Source: Cyanobacteria bacterium SIG27
Lineage (GTDB): Bacteria; Cyanobacteriota; Vampirovibrionia; Gastranaerophilales; Gastranaerophilaceae
NCBI GenBank assembly: GCA_015152565.1
Contig: SUTT01000021.1
Location: forward strand, 1 to 34,818
Direction of reading: 5' to 3'
Length of the DNA stretch: 34,818 nt
Below the pieces are notes generated by a model. The model was given only the letters and a program-made list of their open reading frames with translations. It had not been told where the DNA came from and searched no databases. The position numbers and the translations under genes were made by a program. Of the stretch, positions 13,342-20,699 are shown one piece after another (the stretch's first letter is position 1; every line of letters starts with the position of its first letter).

Positions 13342-13572
13342 CTAAAAATCAAAAAATGCTTTAATATTTACGTTTAGCGCTTGAGCTATATCGAAAAGCA
13401 CATCAAGACTTGGTGATTTTTCACCTCGTTCAATACAACCAATATAATTTCGAGCACTCTTAATTCTAAAACCAAGCTCTTCTTGGGACAATTTTTTAGC
13501 TTCTCTTATATGTCTGATGTTTTGCCCCAAAATTATATGATATTTAAAATGTCTTGACTTGTCTTTATTCAC
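13342..13572 (-). CDS. XRE family transcriptional regulator, copy 2
   Basis: The protein is 76 aa with a GTG start at 13572. The Cro/CI helix-turn-helix is clear: LGQNIRHIREAKKLSQEELGFRI, then NYIGCIERGEKSPSLDVLFDIAQALNV, ending AFFDF as in copy 1 (12035-12247). The GTG lies on the edge of an ACC...GGT inverted repeat (13572-13588), so the protein may repress itself by covering its own start. The ribosome site is poor (AGGTGG almost touching the GTG), so the exact start is uncertain. Divergent from the copy 2 MerR-like gene. Confidence 0.82.
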   Translation of the reverse strand: MNKDKSRHFKYHIILGQNIRHIREAKKLSQEELGFRIKSARNYIGCIERGEKSPSLDVLFDIAQALNVNIKAFFDF

Positions 13573-13588
13573 ACCACCTATTTTGGTG
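13572..13588. promoter_or_regulatory. Candidate operator 1, copy 2 divergent promoter
   Basis: CACCACCTATTTTGGTG carries CACC/GGTG arms. It shares the ACCACCTATTT core as a direct repeat with 13606-13623. Centre-to-centre distance is about 34.5 bp, a little over three helical turns. Confidence 0.5.
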
Positions 13589-13605
13589 CATTTTTTAATT
13601 TTTCT

Positions 13606-13623
13606 CTACCACCTATTTGGTAG
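13606..13623. promoter_or_regulatory. Candidate operator 2, copy 2 divergent promoter
   Basis: CTACCACCTATTTGGTAG has CTACC/GGTAG arms and repeats the ACCACCTATTT core of operator 1. It lies 26 bp before the MerR-like ATG (13649). Confidence 0.55.
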
Positions 13624-13648
13624 CATTAATCTACACAAAGGAGTCACA

Positions 13649-14008
13649 ATGAACAACAAACCACTAATACCTATATCAATTGCAGCTGAACTTTTAGAAG
13701 TTCATCAAAGAACTTTAAGGATTTATGATGAAAAAGGATTGTTGTGTCCAAAAAGAAATATTAAAAATAGAAGATTGTATAGTCAAAATGATATTGAAAA
13801 AGCAAAACTTATTCTATATTTAACAAGAAACCTTGCAATGAATTTATCCGGAGTTAGAACAATCTTAAGAATGTTGAACAAACTTAATGTTAAAGAAAGT
13901 GAATATATGCCTTTAATTAAAGAAACATCGGTTGAAAATAACATTGATGAAAATGAGAATATTTTAAAAACCAAAAGAAGAGGAAGAAAACCAAAATTAT
14001 CAAATTGA
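13649..14008 (+). CDS. MerR-like regulator with AT-hook-like tail, copy 2
   Basis: The protein is 119 aa from ATG 13649, with AAAGGAG nine bases upstream; a longer reading from 13559 crosses the operators and is rejected. The N-terminal winged-helix domain (ELLEVHQRTLRIYDEKGLLC) and the stretch to NLAMNLSGV are almost identical to copy 1 at DNA level. The remaining third differs, and the tail ends KTKRRGRKPKLSN with an AT-hook-like RGRKP. Ends with TGA, confirming TGA as stop. It is divergent from the XRE regulator and is probably the activator or antagonist arm of the module. Confidence 0.85.
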   Translation: MNNKPLIPISIAAELLEVHQRTLRIYDEKGLLCPKRNIKNRRLYSQNDIEKAKLILYLTRNLAMNLSGVRTILRMLNKLNVKESEYMPLIKETSVENNIDENENILKTKRRGRKPKLSN

Positions 14009-14043
14009 AATTTATAAAATAATATATTTTCTCTAAAACTCTG

Positions 14044-14052
14044 TGCTATCAT
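14044..14052 (+). promoter_or_regulatory. Extended -10 promoter of nadK, leaderless
   Basis: TGC-TATCAT (14044-14052) lies 6 nt before the ATG at 14059, with no Shine-Dalgarno. Confidence 0.6.
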
Positions 14053-14058
14053 AAAGCT

Positions 14059-14847
14059 ATGGAAAATTTTAAAAACATTGGAATAATTTACAACACAAAT
14101 GTAGAAGAGTCATATAACCTTGCTAAAAAAATTCAAGAAAAAATACCAAATTCTTGTATTTTAAATGTTGATAATATGACAAACGATATCGATTTAGCAA
14201 TCGCAATTGGCGGAGATGGAACGTTTTTAAAAACAGCTAGATTTTATTCTTCTTTTGATATTCCAATTTTAGGCTTCAACGTAGGTAGACTTGGTTATCT
14301 TGCCCAAGCAAAACCAGATGAGATTGATGAAGTAATTGAAAAATTACAAAATAACGACTACAATATCGAAACTCGTCTTATGCTAAAAGCAAACGACAAA
14401 ACCGCACTTAATGATGTTGTTGTTAAAGGAGTTAACTGTACAAGAAGTTCTACAATGGATTTATATATTAACGACAAAAAACTTTGTTCTTATGTTGCAG
14501 ATGGTTTAATTATTTCAACTCCAACCGGTTCAACTGCATATTCACTATCCGCAGGAGGTCCTGTAGTTTCTCCTGATGTTAAATGTTTTTTAATTATTCC
14601 AATTTGCCCTCATACTCTTAATATGCGCCCTGTAGTTATTCCAACTACAGATAAAATCACTATTAAAAACGAAAAAGAAAATCTTCACGTTTCTTTTGAT
14701 GGACAAGTTGATATAGTTGCAAAAAATGAAATTACTATTGAAAAAAACGATAATCTTGCTAAACTTTTAATTTTAAATCAGAAAAAAGACAAATTTTATG
14801 ATATTTTAAAAGAAAAGCTTCACTGGTCATTATCGCCAAAAAAATAA
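14059..14847 (+). CDS. nadK: NAD kinase
   Basis: The protein is 262 aa. The kinase signature GGDGTFL is at residues 51-57, followed by GFNVGRLGYLA, the NDVVVK region, and the ISTPTGSTAYSLSAGGPVV block near 150-168 that binds NAD. It phosphorylates NAD to NADP using ATP or polyphosphate. Slightly short compared with many homologues (about 290 aa) because the N-terminus starts right at the first strand. It is followed by recN after one base, so the two form an operon; nadK-recN adjacency is common in bacteria. Confidence 0.95.
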   Translation: MENFKNIGIIYNTNVEESYNLAKKIQEKIPNSCILNVDNMTNDIDLAIAIGGDGTFLKTARFYSSFDIPILGFNVGRLGYLAQAKPDEIDEVIEKLQNNDYNIETRLMLKANDKTALNDVVVKGVNCTRSSTMDLYINDKKLCSYVADGLIISTPTGSTAYSLSAGGPVVSPDVKCFLIIPICPHTLNMRPVVIPTTDKITIKNEKENLHVSFDGQVDIVAKNEITIEKNDNLAKLLILNQKKDKFYDILKEKLHWSLSPKK

Positions 14848-14848
14848 T

Positions 14849-16444
14849 ATGCTAAAATCACTCACAATTAAAAATTTCATACTTTTAGAAAATGCTACTC
14901 TTAATTTTACAAAAGGGTTTAACGTTTTGTGCGGCGAAACAGGCGCTGGTAAAAGTATTATAATTAAAGCTCTTGATAGTGTTTTAGGTGCAAAAATATC
15001 TAAAGAAGTTATTTTAAATAAAGATTTGCCTTGCTATATTGAAGCGGTTTTTGAAAACAATAACGAAGAAACCGTGATTTCAAGAGAAATTTCATCTCAA
15101 TCTAAATTCAGATTAAATGGAATAATGACTTCAATTGATGAAATCAAAGAATTGCGTGAAAAATTAGCAGATATTCACTCTCAACATCAAACATATTCTT
15201 ATATTCAGCCAAAAAATCATATACATTTATTAGATAACTACATTATTAAAAAATCTCCTGAATTTTCTGAACTTTTAAAAAATTATAAAGAAAACTACCT
15301 TGAATTTAAAGAAATCGAAAAAAAATTAAATTCTCTAAAAGAAAATTTGCAAAACAACGAAAGAGAAATTGAATTTCTTACTTTTCAATTACATGAGCTT
15401 GATGATGCAGCCGTTAAAGAAAATGAAGAAGAAGAATTAAAAGAAGAACTCGATATTTTATCGAATGTTCAAGAGCTAAAAGAGGGTTCATATTCAAGCT
15501 ATTACGCTTTATATGGCGATAATCAGAGCATTGTTGAAGCACTGGGGAAAATAAAATATACAATTTCATCTTTGGCTGAACTTGATAAAAACTTAAACGA
15601 CGCACAAAGTGCACTTTATGACGCATTTGAAAATTTAAAAGACGCAGCAAATTTTTTAAGAGATTATTCCTCAAATCTAGAATTAAACCCAGCTCGCTTA
15701 GATGAATTAAACGAAAGAATTTCTTTAATTCAAAAACTAAAAAGAAAATATGGCGCAAACCTAGATGAAGAACGAGATAAAATCGCCAAAAAACTTGAAG
15801 AATTAACAGGCTCAGATAACAATATTGAAATTTTAGAAGAAAATTATAATTCATTATTATCTTCACTTGAAATTTTATCTGAAAGTATTAGCGAATATCG
15901 AAAACGCTATAGTACAGAGCTTTCAGGTTTAATTGTTGAAAAATTAAAAAATCTCGAACTAAAAGAAGCGCAATTTGAAATTTCAATTAAAGAAATTTCA
16001 AAAAATGAATTTGGAATAGATAATGTTGAATTTATGATTTCAACAAATAAAAACCAAAGCCTAGCACCGCTATCGCGCATTGCTTCAGGTGGTGAAATTT
16101 CAAGAGTAATGCTTGCTCTTAAAACAATTTTTGCTCTTGTTGATAGCGTTCAAACGGTAGTTTTTGATGAAATTGACACAGGAATATCAGGAATAACATC
16201 AAATTCCGTTGCAAATTCTATGCTTGAATTAGCTTCAATGTCACAAATTATCTGCATTACCCACCAACCAATAATTTGTGCTAAAGCTGATAATTTTATC
16301 TGGATTACAAAAACACATAGTAATAACACAAATATTAAAATCGAAATTTTAGACGATAATAAACGTCTTGAAGCGTTGGCGCAATTAGCTTCTGGCGAAA
16401 TAAGCCAACAAACAATAGATTTTGCAAAAACATTAATAAAATAA
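14849..16444 (+). CDS. recN: DNA repair protein RecN
   Basis: The protein is 531 aa, an SMC-like ATPase. Walker A GETGAGKS is near residue 30, two long coiled-coil arms lie in the middle (rich in Lys/Glu/Leu), the ABC signature IASGGEISRVMLALK comes late, and Walker B is VVFDEIDTGISG, followed by the switch QIICITHQP. RecN acts early in double-strand break repair with RecA. The ATG is one base after the nadK stop (TAATATG), with no Shine-Dalgarno, implying coupled translation. A stem-loop (16452-16482) follows. Confidence 0.95.
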   Translation: MLKSLTIKNFILLENATLNFTKGFNVLCGETGAGKSIIIKALDSVLGAKISKEVILNKDLPCYIEAVFENNNEETVISREISSQSKFRLNGIMTSIDEIKELREKLADIHSQHQTYSYIQPKNHIHLLDNYIIKKSPEFSELLKNYKENYLEFKEIEKKLNSLKENLQNNEREIEFLTFQLHELDDAAVKENEEEELKEELDILSNVQELKEGSYSSYYALYGDNQSIVEALGKIKYTISSLAELDKNLNDAQSALYDAFENLKDAANFLRDYSSNLELNPARLDELNERISLIQKLKRKYGANLDEERDKIAKKLEELTGSDNNIEILEENYNSLLSSLEILSESISEYRKRYSTELSGLIVEKLKNLELKEAQFEISIKEISKNEFGIDNVEFMISTNKNQSLAPLSRIASGGEISRVMLALKTIFALVDSVQTVVFDEIDTGISGITSNSVANSMLELASMSQIICITHQPIICAKADNFIWITKTHSNNTNIKIEILDDNKRLEALAQLASGEISQQTIDFAKTLIK

Positions 16445-16451
16445 ACACTGA

Positions 16452-16482
16452 AAATGGGTCTGAAGCTTATCACGACCCATTT
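16452..16482. terminator. Bidirectional terminator-like hairpin after recN
   Basis: AAATGGGTC (16452-16460) pairs perfectly with GACCCATTT (16474-16482). The plus-strand tail is weak (ATAAAAG). The minus-strand tail TCAGTGTTTATTTT is richer in T and would serve the gene remnant at 16513-16602. Confidence 0.6.
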
Positions 16483-16512
16483 ATAAAAGTTGTTGTTTCT
16501 CCTTGGCTATTG

Positions 16513-16602
16513 TTATAATAACCCACTCATTCCGCGCAAATTTTGTGGTACAACCTCTACTTTAGCATTGAATCCTTTTGCACCGAAGCAATCATTCAAT
16601 AA
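16513..16602 (-). pseudogene. Possible 3' remnant of a lost gene
   Basis: The recN-engB gap (16445-16756) holds a minus-strand open stretch of about 29 codons, closed upstream by TGA. It ends CFGAKGFNAKVEVVPQNL then RGMSGLL and TAA, with a composition more balanced and GC-richer than its surroundings, and a terminator just downstream. It reads like the C-terminus of a normal protein without its body. No start or promoter is evident. I cannot name the parent. Chance coding-like sequence is the alternative. Confidence 0.35.
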
Positions 16603-16669
16603 TCATTTGACTTATTGTTGATTGGTAGATTATCTCTACATATATATAAAGTATATATTCAAACAAAAA

Positions 16670-16698
16670 TTGCGAAATAGGTTTTCCTTTGTTACAAT
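16670..16698 (+). promoter_or_regulatory. Promoter of engB
   Basis: TTGCGA (16670-16675), 17-nt spacer, TACAAT (16693-16698). The leader of about 50 nt carries AGAGG (16747-16751) before the ATG at 16757. Confidence 0.65.
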
Positions 16699-16756
16699 TC
16701 TTAATGTAATGTTTCAAAATGCGCACCGTTATTGTATTTTGGTGTTAGAGGTTAAT

Positions 16757-17335
16757 ATGAAAATAAAAAATGCCAAGTTTTTAATAAGCTCCCCAAATTT
16801 AAAATTGTGCCCTGAATTAGATATGCCTGAATTTGCGCTTTTGGGGCGTTCTAACGTTGGAAAATCTACTTTTATTAACACTTTAACCAACCAATCAAAA
16901 CTGGCTAAAACTTCCAACACTCCAGGAAAAACAAGGCTAATTAACCTTTTTGAAATTCAAACAGATAAAAAACCTTTTATTTTGGCCGATTTACCAGGGT
17001 ATGGCTATGCTAAAGTTTCTAAAAAAGAACAAGACACTTGGCAAAAAAATCTTGAACAATATCTTTTAAAAAGAGCTTTAACTTCCACAATTCAATTCAT
17101 TGACGCTCGTCATGATATTCAAAAAAATGATATTCAAATGCAAGAATGGCTAATTTTTAATAAAATTCCTTGCATTAATATCTTAACTAAATGCGATTAC
17201 ATTTCTAAAAACGAAATCAATAAAAAAATCGCCCAACTAGAAAAACAATTCGGTAACAAAACTCTTGCTTTTTCATCAAAAAATAAAATTTATGTTGATG
17301 GTGTTTTAGCGCATATTTCAAGCTTAATCAATTAA
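16757..17335 (+). CDS. engB: Ribosome biogenesis GTPase EngB/YihA
   Basis: The protein is 192 aa from ATG 16757 with AGAGG upstream; the open frame reaches back to 16622 but crosses the promoter. G1 is GRSNVGKST (residues 30-38), G2 region TSNTPGKTR, G3 DLPGYGYA, and G4 is TKCD, where most homologues have TKAD. EngB binds GTP and is needed for assembly of the 50S ribosomal subunit. Its TAA shares TTAA with the stop of the convergent metallo-hydrolase. No terminator is present between the two genes. Confidence 0.95.
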   Translation: MKIKNAKFLISSPNLKLCPELDMPEFALLGRSNVGKSTFINTLTNQSKLAKTSNTPGKTRLINLFEIQTDKKPFILADLPGYGYAKVSKKEQDTWQKNLEQYLLKRALTSTIQFIDARHDIQKNDIQMQEWLIFNKIPCINILTKCDYISKNEINKKIAQLEKQFGNKTLAFSSKNKIYVDGVLAHISSLIN

Positions 17336-17967
17336 TAATTGCTTCCAAAATATGGATTATATTTCTTTTCATATCCTATTGTGGTTTTATCGCCGTGTCC
17401 AGGATAAACCGTGATATTATCATCTAATTTAAAAAGCTTATTTTTAATACTTTCTTCAATTTCAGTCATAGACCCACCCCAAAGGTCACATCTTCCAATT
17501 GAACCTTGAAAAAGTGTGTCGCCTGAAAATAATATATCGTTAATTAAATAACAAACTCCACCTTTAGAGTGTCCTTTTGTATGTATGATTTCGATTTTAT
17601 TTTCACCCAAAGTTAAATTATGACTTTCATCTGTAATAAGAGCGTCAATGCAAGGAATTTTAATTTCTTCAATTCCCGCCATAGCACACTGGGTCTTAAT
17701 TTCATCTAATAAAATCATATCTTCTTTATGAATTAAAATTTGAGTTTGAGAAAAATTGTTTTTAACATCTGAAATACAATAAACATGATCAAAGTGTCCA
17801 TGGGTAATTAGAGCATATTTTAAATTAATCTTTTCTTTTTCAACGATTTCTTTAATTTCATCAATCGCACAAGTACAATCTACAATTGCACCTTCTTTTG
17901 AAATTTCGTCATATACAAGATAAGTAATCGCTCCATAAATTCCGTTTGGAAAACTTTTAATCTTCAT
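17332..17967 (-). CDS. MBL-fold metallo-hydrolase (glyoxalase II-like)
   Basis: The protein is 211 aa. Metal ligands are visible as THGHFDH (HxHxDH, about residues 55-61), HTKGHSKGGVCYL supplying a third His, SGDTLFQGSIGR with the bridging Asp, and VYPGHGD. This is the layout of glyoxalase II/persulfide dioxygenase-like hydrolases of about 210 aa found widely in anaerobes. The substrate is unassigned. Its ATG overlaps the end of the 81-aa gene by 11 bp, and a Shine-Dalgarno (AAAGGAAAG) lies inside that gene, so the two are translationally coupled. Confidence 0.9.
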   Translation of the reverse strand: MKIKSFPNGIYGAITYLVYDEISKEGAIVDCTCAIDEIKEIVEKEKINLKYALITHGHFDHVYCISDVKNNFSQTQILIHKEDMILLDEIKTQCAMAGIEEIKIPCIDALITDESHNLTLGENKIEIIHTKGHSKGGVCYLINDILFSGDTLFQGSIGRCDLWGGSMTEIEESIKNKLFKLDDNITVYPGHGDKTTIGYEKKYNPYFGSNY

Positions 17968-18202
17968 AAATTCTTTCCTTTAGTCTTTCAATATATTTGG
18001 ATTTTACCATAGAAATCCAAGTTTTAATAAAGCTAAAAGGACTTAATTCTTTATATACTTTATATAAAATCATGCGCATTTTATTATCAGGCAAATCAAA
18101 ATGCCTTTGAAGTTCTTTAATATATTTATTTATATATTCTTTAACTCTATTTTCTTTATACGTTTGTTCAAGAATCTTATTTTTATTAAAAAACTTTTGC
18201 AT
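17957..18202 (-). CDS. Small basic hypothetical protein
   Basis: The protein is 81 aa, rich in Lys/Tyr, mostly helical, with no recognised motif. It starts MQKFFNKNKILEQTYKENRV and contains FDLPDNKMRMILYKVYKELS. It overlaps the downstream MBL-fold hydrolase by 11 bp, which argues that it is a real translated gene. The start codon is embedded in GTATTATG, so the upstream control region is unclear. A paralogue or partner is not visible in the window. Confidence 0.65.
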   Translation of the reverse strand: MQKFFNKNKILEQTYKENRVKEYINKYIKELQRHFDLPDNKMRMILYKVYKELSPFSFIKTWISMVKSKYIERLKERIYED

Positions 18203-18302
18203 AATACACCACTTTTAAACATATTTTAAAAATTTTTCGTTATTTTTTCATTAGAATATTTCCCAATATAGAATACTGTCTTTAAGTTTAAATAAAATTT
18301 TG

Positions 18303-18311
18303 TGTTAGAAT
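18303..18311 (+). promoter_or_regulatory. Extended -10 promoter of the SpoIID-domain gene
   Basis: TGT-TAGAAT (18303-18311) is 8 nt before the ATG at 18320. The predicted leader is 0-2 nt. It excludes the upstream in-frame GTG at 18302, which lies inside the promoter. Confidence 0.55.
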
Positions 18312-18319
18312 TATTGGTA

Positions 18320-19222
18320 ATGGGAGAAATTAAACTAAAATTTAAAATATTTATTTTATTTTTTGGATTATTTTTTGCACTTTTTGGTGCACAAAAAGCC
18401 CAAGCAATTCGCATTGGTTTAAATGAGGGTATTTTTAAGACTTACGTTGGAAGTTCCCAAAATGCTAATTTTATAGACGGAAACACAGGAAAGCTTCTTT
18501 TTGTTTCTCGTTCTTATTTCCCATATCAAATAAAAGCTTATGGTAATTCAATCGCAATCAAAGTAAAAGGAAGATATTACGATTGCGCTACAAATGCTGT
18601 TTTTGTTCAAAACCCCGAAAGCAAAGGTTTTTTAGCTACAAAAAGAAAATGGTATCGAGGAGATATTGTAATATATAACATTCAAGGAAAATTGACTGTT
18701 GTTAATTCTCTTCCATTAGAAGAATATTTACTTGGTGTAGTTCCATCTGAAATGCCATCAAAATGGAATATAGAAGCCCATAAAGCCCAAGCAATCGCAG
18801 CAAGAAGTTATGCTATTGCAAATTTAAACAAAAGAAATTCTCACGGCTACGATTTAAAAGACACACCGCTAGATCAAGCTTATGGTGGAGCAAGCAGCGA
18901 AACCCCTCAAACAACAAGAGCAGTTTTATCCACTCGTGGCGAAGTTTTAACTTATAACAATAAAATTATTCCTGCTTATTACCACGCTTCGGCAGGCGGA
19001 AAAACAATTTCAGCTGGCGAAGTTTGGAACCATGACTTACCTTACATTCAATCTGTTAATAGTTTTGATTGGGGCATAAGAAAAAATGGTCATGGCGTTG
19101 GAATGAGCCAACATGGCGCAAATAATATGGCAAACAAAGGCTATAGTGCTCGCCAAATTTTAAGCTATTTTTACAAAGATATTAATTTTGCAAAATTAAG
19201 AACAAAAACTTCGCAAGATTAA
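18320..19222 (+). CDS. SpoIID/LytB domain secreted protein
   Basis: The protein is 300 aa from ATG 18320. The signal peptide is FKIFILFFGLFFALFG with cleavage near AQA. The SpoIID domain is shown by LPLEEYLLGVVPSEMPSKWN, EAHKAQAIAARSYAIANL, TRGEVLTYNNKIIPAYYHASAGG, and the C-terminal GHGVGMSQHGANNMA. SpoIID proteins are lytic transglycosylases that cut peptidoglycan lacking stem peptides. Outside spore formers (including Cyanobacteria) they act in general wall remodelling or amidase activation. No other sporulation gene is here. Stop TAA shares TTAA with the convergent glutaredoxin gene. Confidence 0.92.
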   Translation: MGEIKLKFKIFILFFGLFFALFGAQKAQAIRIGLNEGIFKTYVGSSQNANFIDGNTGKLLFVSRSYFPYQIKAYGNSIAIKVKGRYYDCATNAVFVQNPESKGFLATKRKWYRGDIVIYNIQGKLTVVNSLPLEEYLLGVVPSEMPSKWNIEAHKAQAIAARSYAIANLNKRNSHGYDLKDTPLDQAYGGASSETPQTTRAVLSTRGEVLTYNNKIIPAYYHASAGGKTISAGEVWNHDLPYIQSVNSFDWGIRKNGHGVGMSQHGANNMANKGYSARQILSYFYKDINFAKLRTKTSQD

Positions 19223-19473
19223 AAAACTATTTCTTTTGAGTTATATTTTTCAATTAAATCAGAATATCCGCCAATATTTTTCCCGTCAATTATAATTTGA
19301 GGAAAAGTTGCTAAAGAATTAAGATTATATTTCTTTGTTAGTTCAAGGCGCATTTCTTCTTCATTATCATCACAAGAAATTTCACTAAACTGAACCCCTA
19401 ATTCGTCAAGAAAAAACTTTGCCTTTTGACAATAAGGGCAATAATCAAGAGTATAAATTTCAACTTTTTTCAT
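19219..19473 (-). CDS. Glutaredoxin
   Basis: The protein is 84 aa with thioredoxin fold. The active site is C12-PY-C15, the cis-proline loop is ATFPQIIIDG, and a glutathione-binding-type GGYSDL follows. It reduces disulfides or mixed disulfides in the cytoplasm. Second gene of a unit with the TPR protein, whose stop is one base before this ATG. The N-terminal half of the sequence (VEIYTLDYCPYCQKAKFFL) is fully typical. Grx-type rather than NrdH is suggested by the CPYC motif, but NrdH-like use with ribonucleotide reductase cannot be excluded. Confidence 0.92.
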   Translation of the reverse strand: MKKVEIYTLDYCPYCQKAKFFLDELGVQFSEISCDDNEEEMRLELTKKYNLNSLATFPQIIIDGKNIGGYSDLIEKYNSKEIVF

Positions 19474-19474
19474 T

Positions 19475-19933
19475 TTATTTTATCCTATTTAGAACTTGTC
19501 GAGCCTGCTCTTTTTCTTCTTGCGGGATATCCAATTCCAAATAGTCTTCAAAATATTCAACTGCTGATGTTTTATCACCTCTACCAAGGAATAAAATTCC
19601 AAGTTTTTTATATGGCAGTGGAAATTTTTCGTTTAACATTGTAGCTTTTAGGTAAGCTCCAATTGCTTTATCAACTTGTTCATCTGCTTGATAAGCCTCA
19701 CCTAGCATATAATATAACAGGTGATTTCTTGCACCATCACAAACTAATTCTAAATTAGAAATTGCGCTAGAGTAATTACCCATCTCCATAAATATTCGGG
19801 CTAATTCGTAATTGTAATCTATATTATCAGGTTCTTCATCAGTTGCAATTTGTAAAAGTTCCAGTGCATCATCATATCTACAATCTGCAATTAATTCTCT
19901 AATATAATCTATTCTTGAAATTTCTTGTTCCAT
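19475..19933 (-). CDS. Cytoplasmic TPR protein
   Basis: The protein is 152 aa without signal peptide, containing about four tetratricopeptide units: YDDALELLQIATDEEPDN, YSSAISNLELVCDGARN, VDKAIGAYLKATMLNEKF, KTSAVEYFEDYLELDI. A protein-interaction adaptor; partner unknown. SD-led (AAGGA before the ATG) with an AT-rich promoter region shared divergently with the M48 protease gene. Operon with glutaredoxin downstream. Confidence 0.85.
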   Translation of the reverse strand: MEQEISRIDYIRELIADCRYDDALELLQIATDEEPDNIDYNYELARIFMEMGNYSSAISNLELVCDGARNHLLYYMLGEAYQADEQVDKAIGAYLKATMLNEKFPLPYKKLGILFLGRGDKTSAVEYFEDYLELDIPQEEKEQARQVLNRIK

Positions 19934-20012
19934 GGTTTTTCCTTATCTTGTATTTAATTATAAAATAATATAAACTAATTTTAAAGAGGAATTAAGGAGT
20001 CGGAAGTTAAAT

Positions 20013-20696
20013 ATGAAAAAATTAATTATAGCCATAGCTATTTTATTGTTTTGTTCTAATGTTTATGCGGAAACCACTTTTAAACTTTCAGTAAACAAAG
20101 AAGATGTTTTAAAAATAAATCGTATTGGATATAATATTTTAAATGCTAATCGCATTAAAGAAAAAATGGTTTTTGAATTAGTTGATAAAAATTATGTAAA
20201 CGCTTGTACATATTATTCTACTAACTTAATTTCAGTGACTGACGAATTGCTAAAAATTATTGAAAAAGAAGACGAACTAGCAGCAATTTTAGCTCATGAA
20301 ATTTCTCATGGGGTTGATTATCGCCAAGGAATTTTAAAAGGATATTTTTCTTTTATTGCAACTAGCTTAAATTCTAAAAAATATGAATATAAAGCTGATA
20401 AAAGAGCAGCGGATTACCTTGTTAAAGCAGGCTATAACCCTTTAGCGTTGATTGTTGCACTGAATAAAATTGCTCCTCAGCTAAGATTTGACTCTAGCCT
20501 ATCTCATCCTTTAACAAGCAAACGTATGGCAGAAATTTATGAATACATTTATGTAAAATATCCTCAATATTTAGTTCAAAATGAATATAAAGACAATATT
20601 TATTACCAAAATTTCTTAATTACTTCAAAAGAAAATAGAAAAAAATTAGAAAATAAAATCAAATCTAACTCTAAAAAGAAAGTAAATTATAAATAA
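20013..20696 (+). CDS. M48-family secreted metalloprotease
   Basis: The protein is 227 aa. The signal peptide is MKKLIIAIAILLFCSNVYA. The zinc site is H95-E-I-S-H99, with the third ligand Glu125 in EYKAD, the classic M48 arrangement (as in BepA/YfgC, Ste24-like). The C-terminal part contains a SHPLTSKRMAEI motif typical of the family. Probably an envelope quality-control protease. Leader has AAGGAG. It sits 3 bp before the next secreted protein gene, so the two are co-expressed and may cooperate in the envelope. Confidence 0.9.
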   Translation: MKKLIIAIAILLFCSNVYAETTFKLSVNKEDVLKINRIGYNILNANRIKEKMVFELVDKNYVNACTYYSTNLISVTDELLKIIEKEDELAAILAHEISHGVDYRQGILKGYFSFIATSLNSKKYEYKADKRAADYLVKAGYNPLALIVALNKIAPQLRFDSSLSHPLTSKRMAEIYEYIYVKYPQYLVQNEYKDNIYYQNFLITSKENRKKLENKIKSNSKKKVNYK

Positions 20697-20699
20697 ATT

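Noticed and set aside
11469-14008. Prophage or transposon interpretation of the duplicated module
   Set aside because: No integrase, transposase or phage structural gene is present. XRE/MerR genes alone do not show a prophage.
15414-15866. 150-codon minus-strand ORF inside recN
   Set aside because: Lies opposite the coiled-coil codons of recN; Leu/Phe-rich translation is an artefact of Lys/Glu-rich coding on the other strand.
16445-16756. Structured RNA gene (6S, SRP or tmRNA) in the recN-engB gap
   Set aside because: None of the conserved SRP tetraloop or tmRNA tRNA-like motifs is visible; the content fits a gene remnant plus the engB promoter better.
18302-18319. GTG start at 18302 for the SpoIID-domain gene
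   Set aside because: It falls within the extended -10 element, and the ATG at 18320 gives a normal signal peptide.
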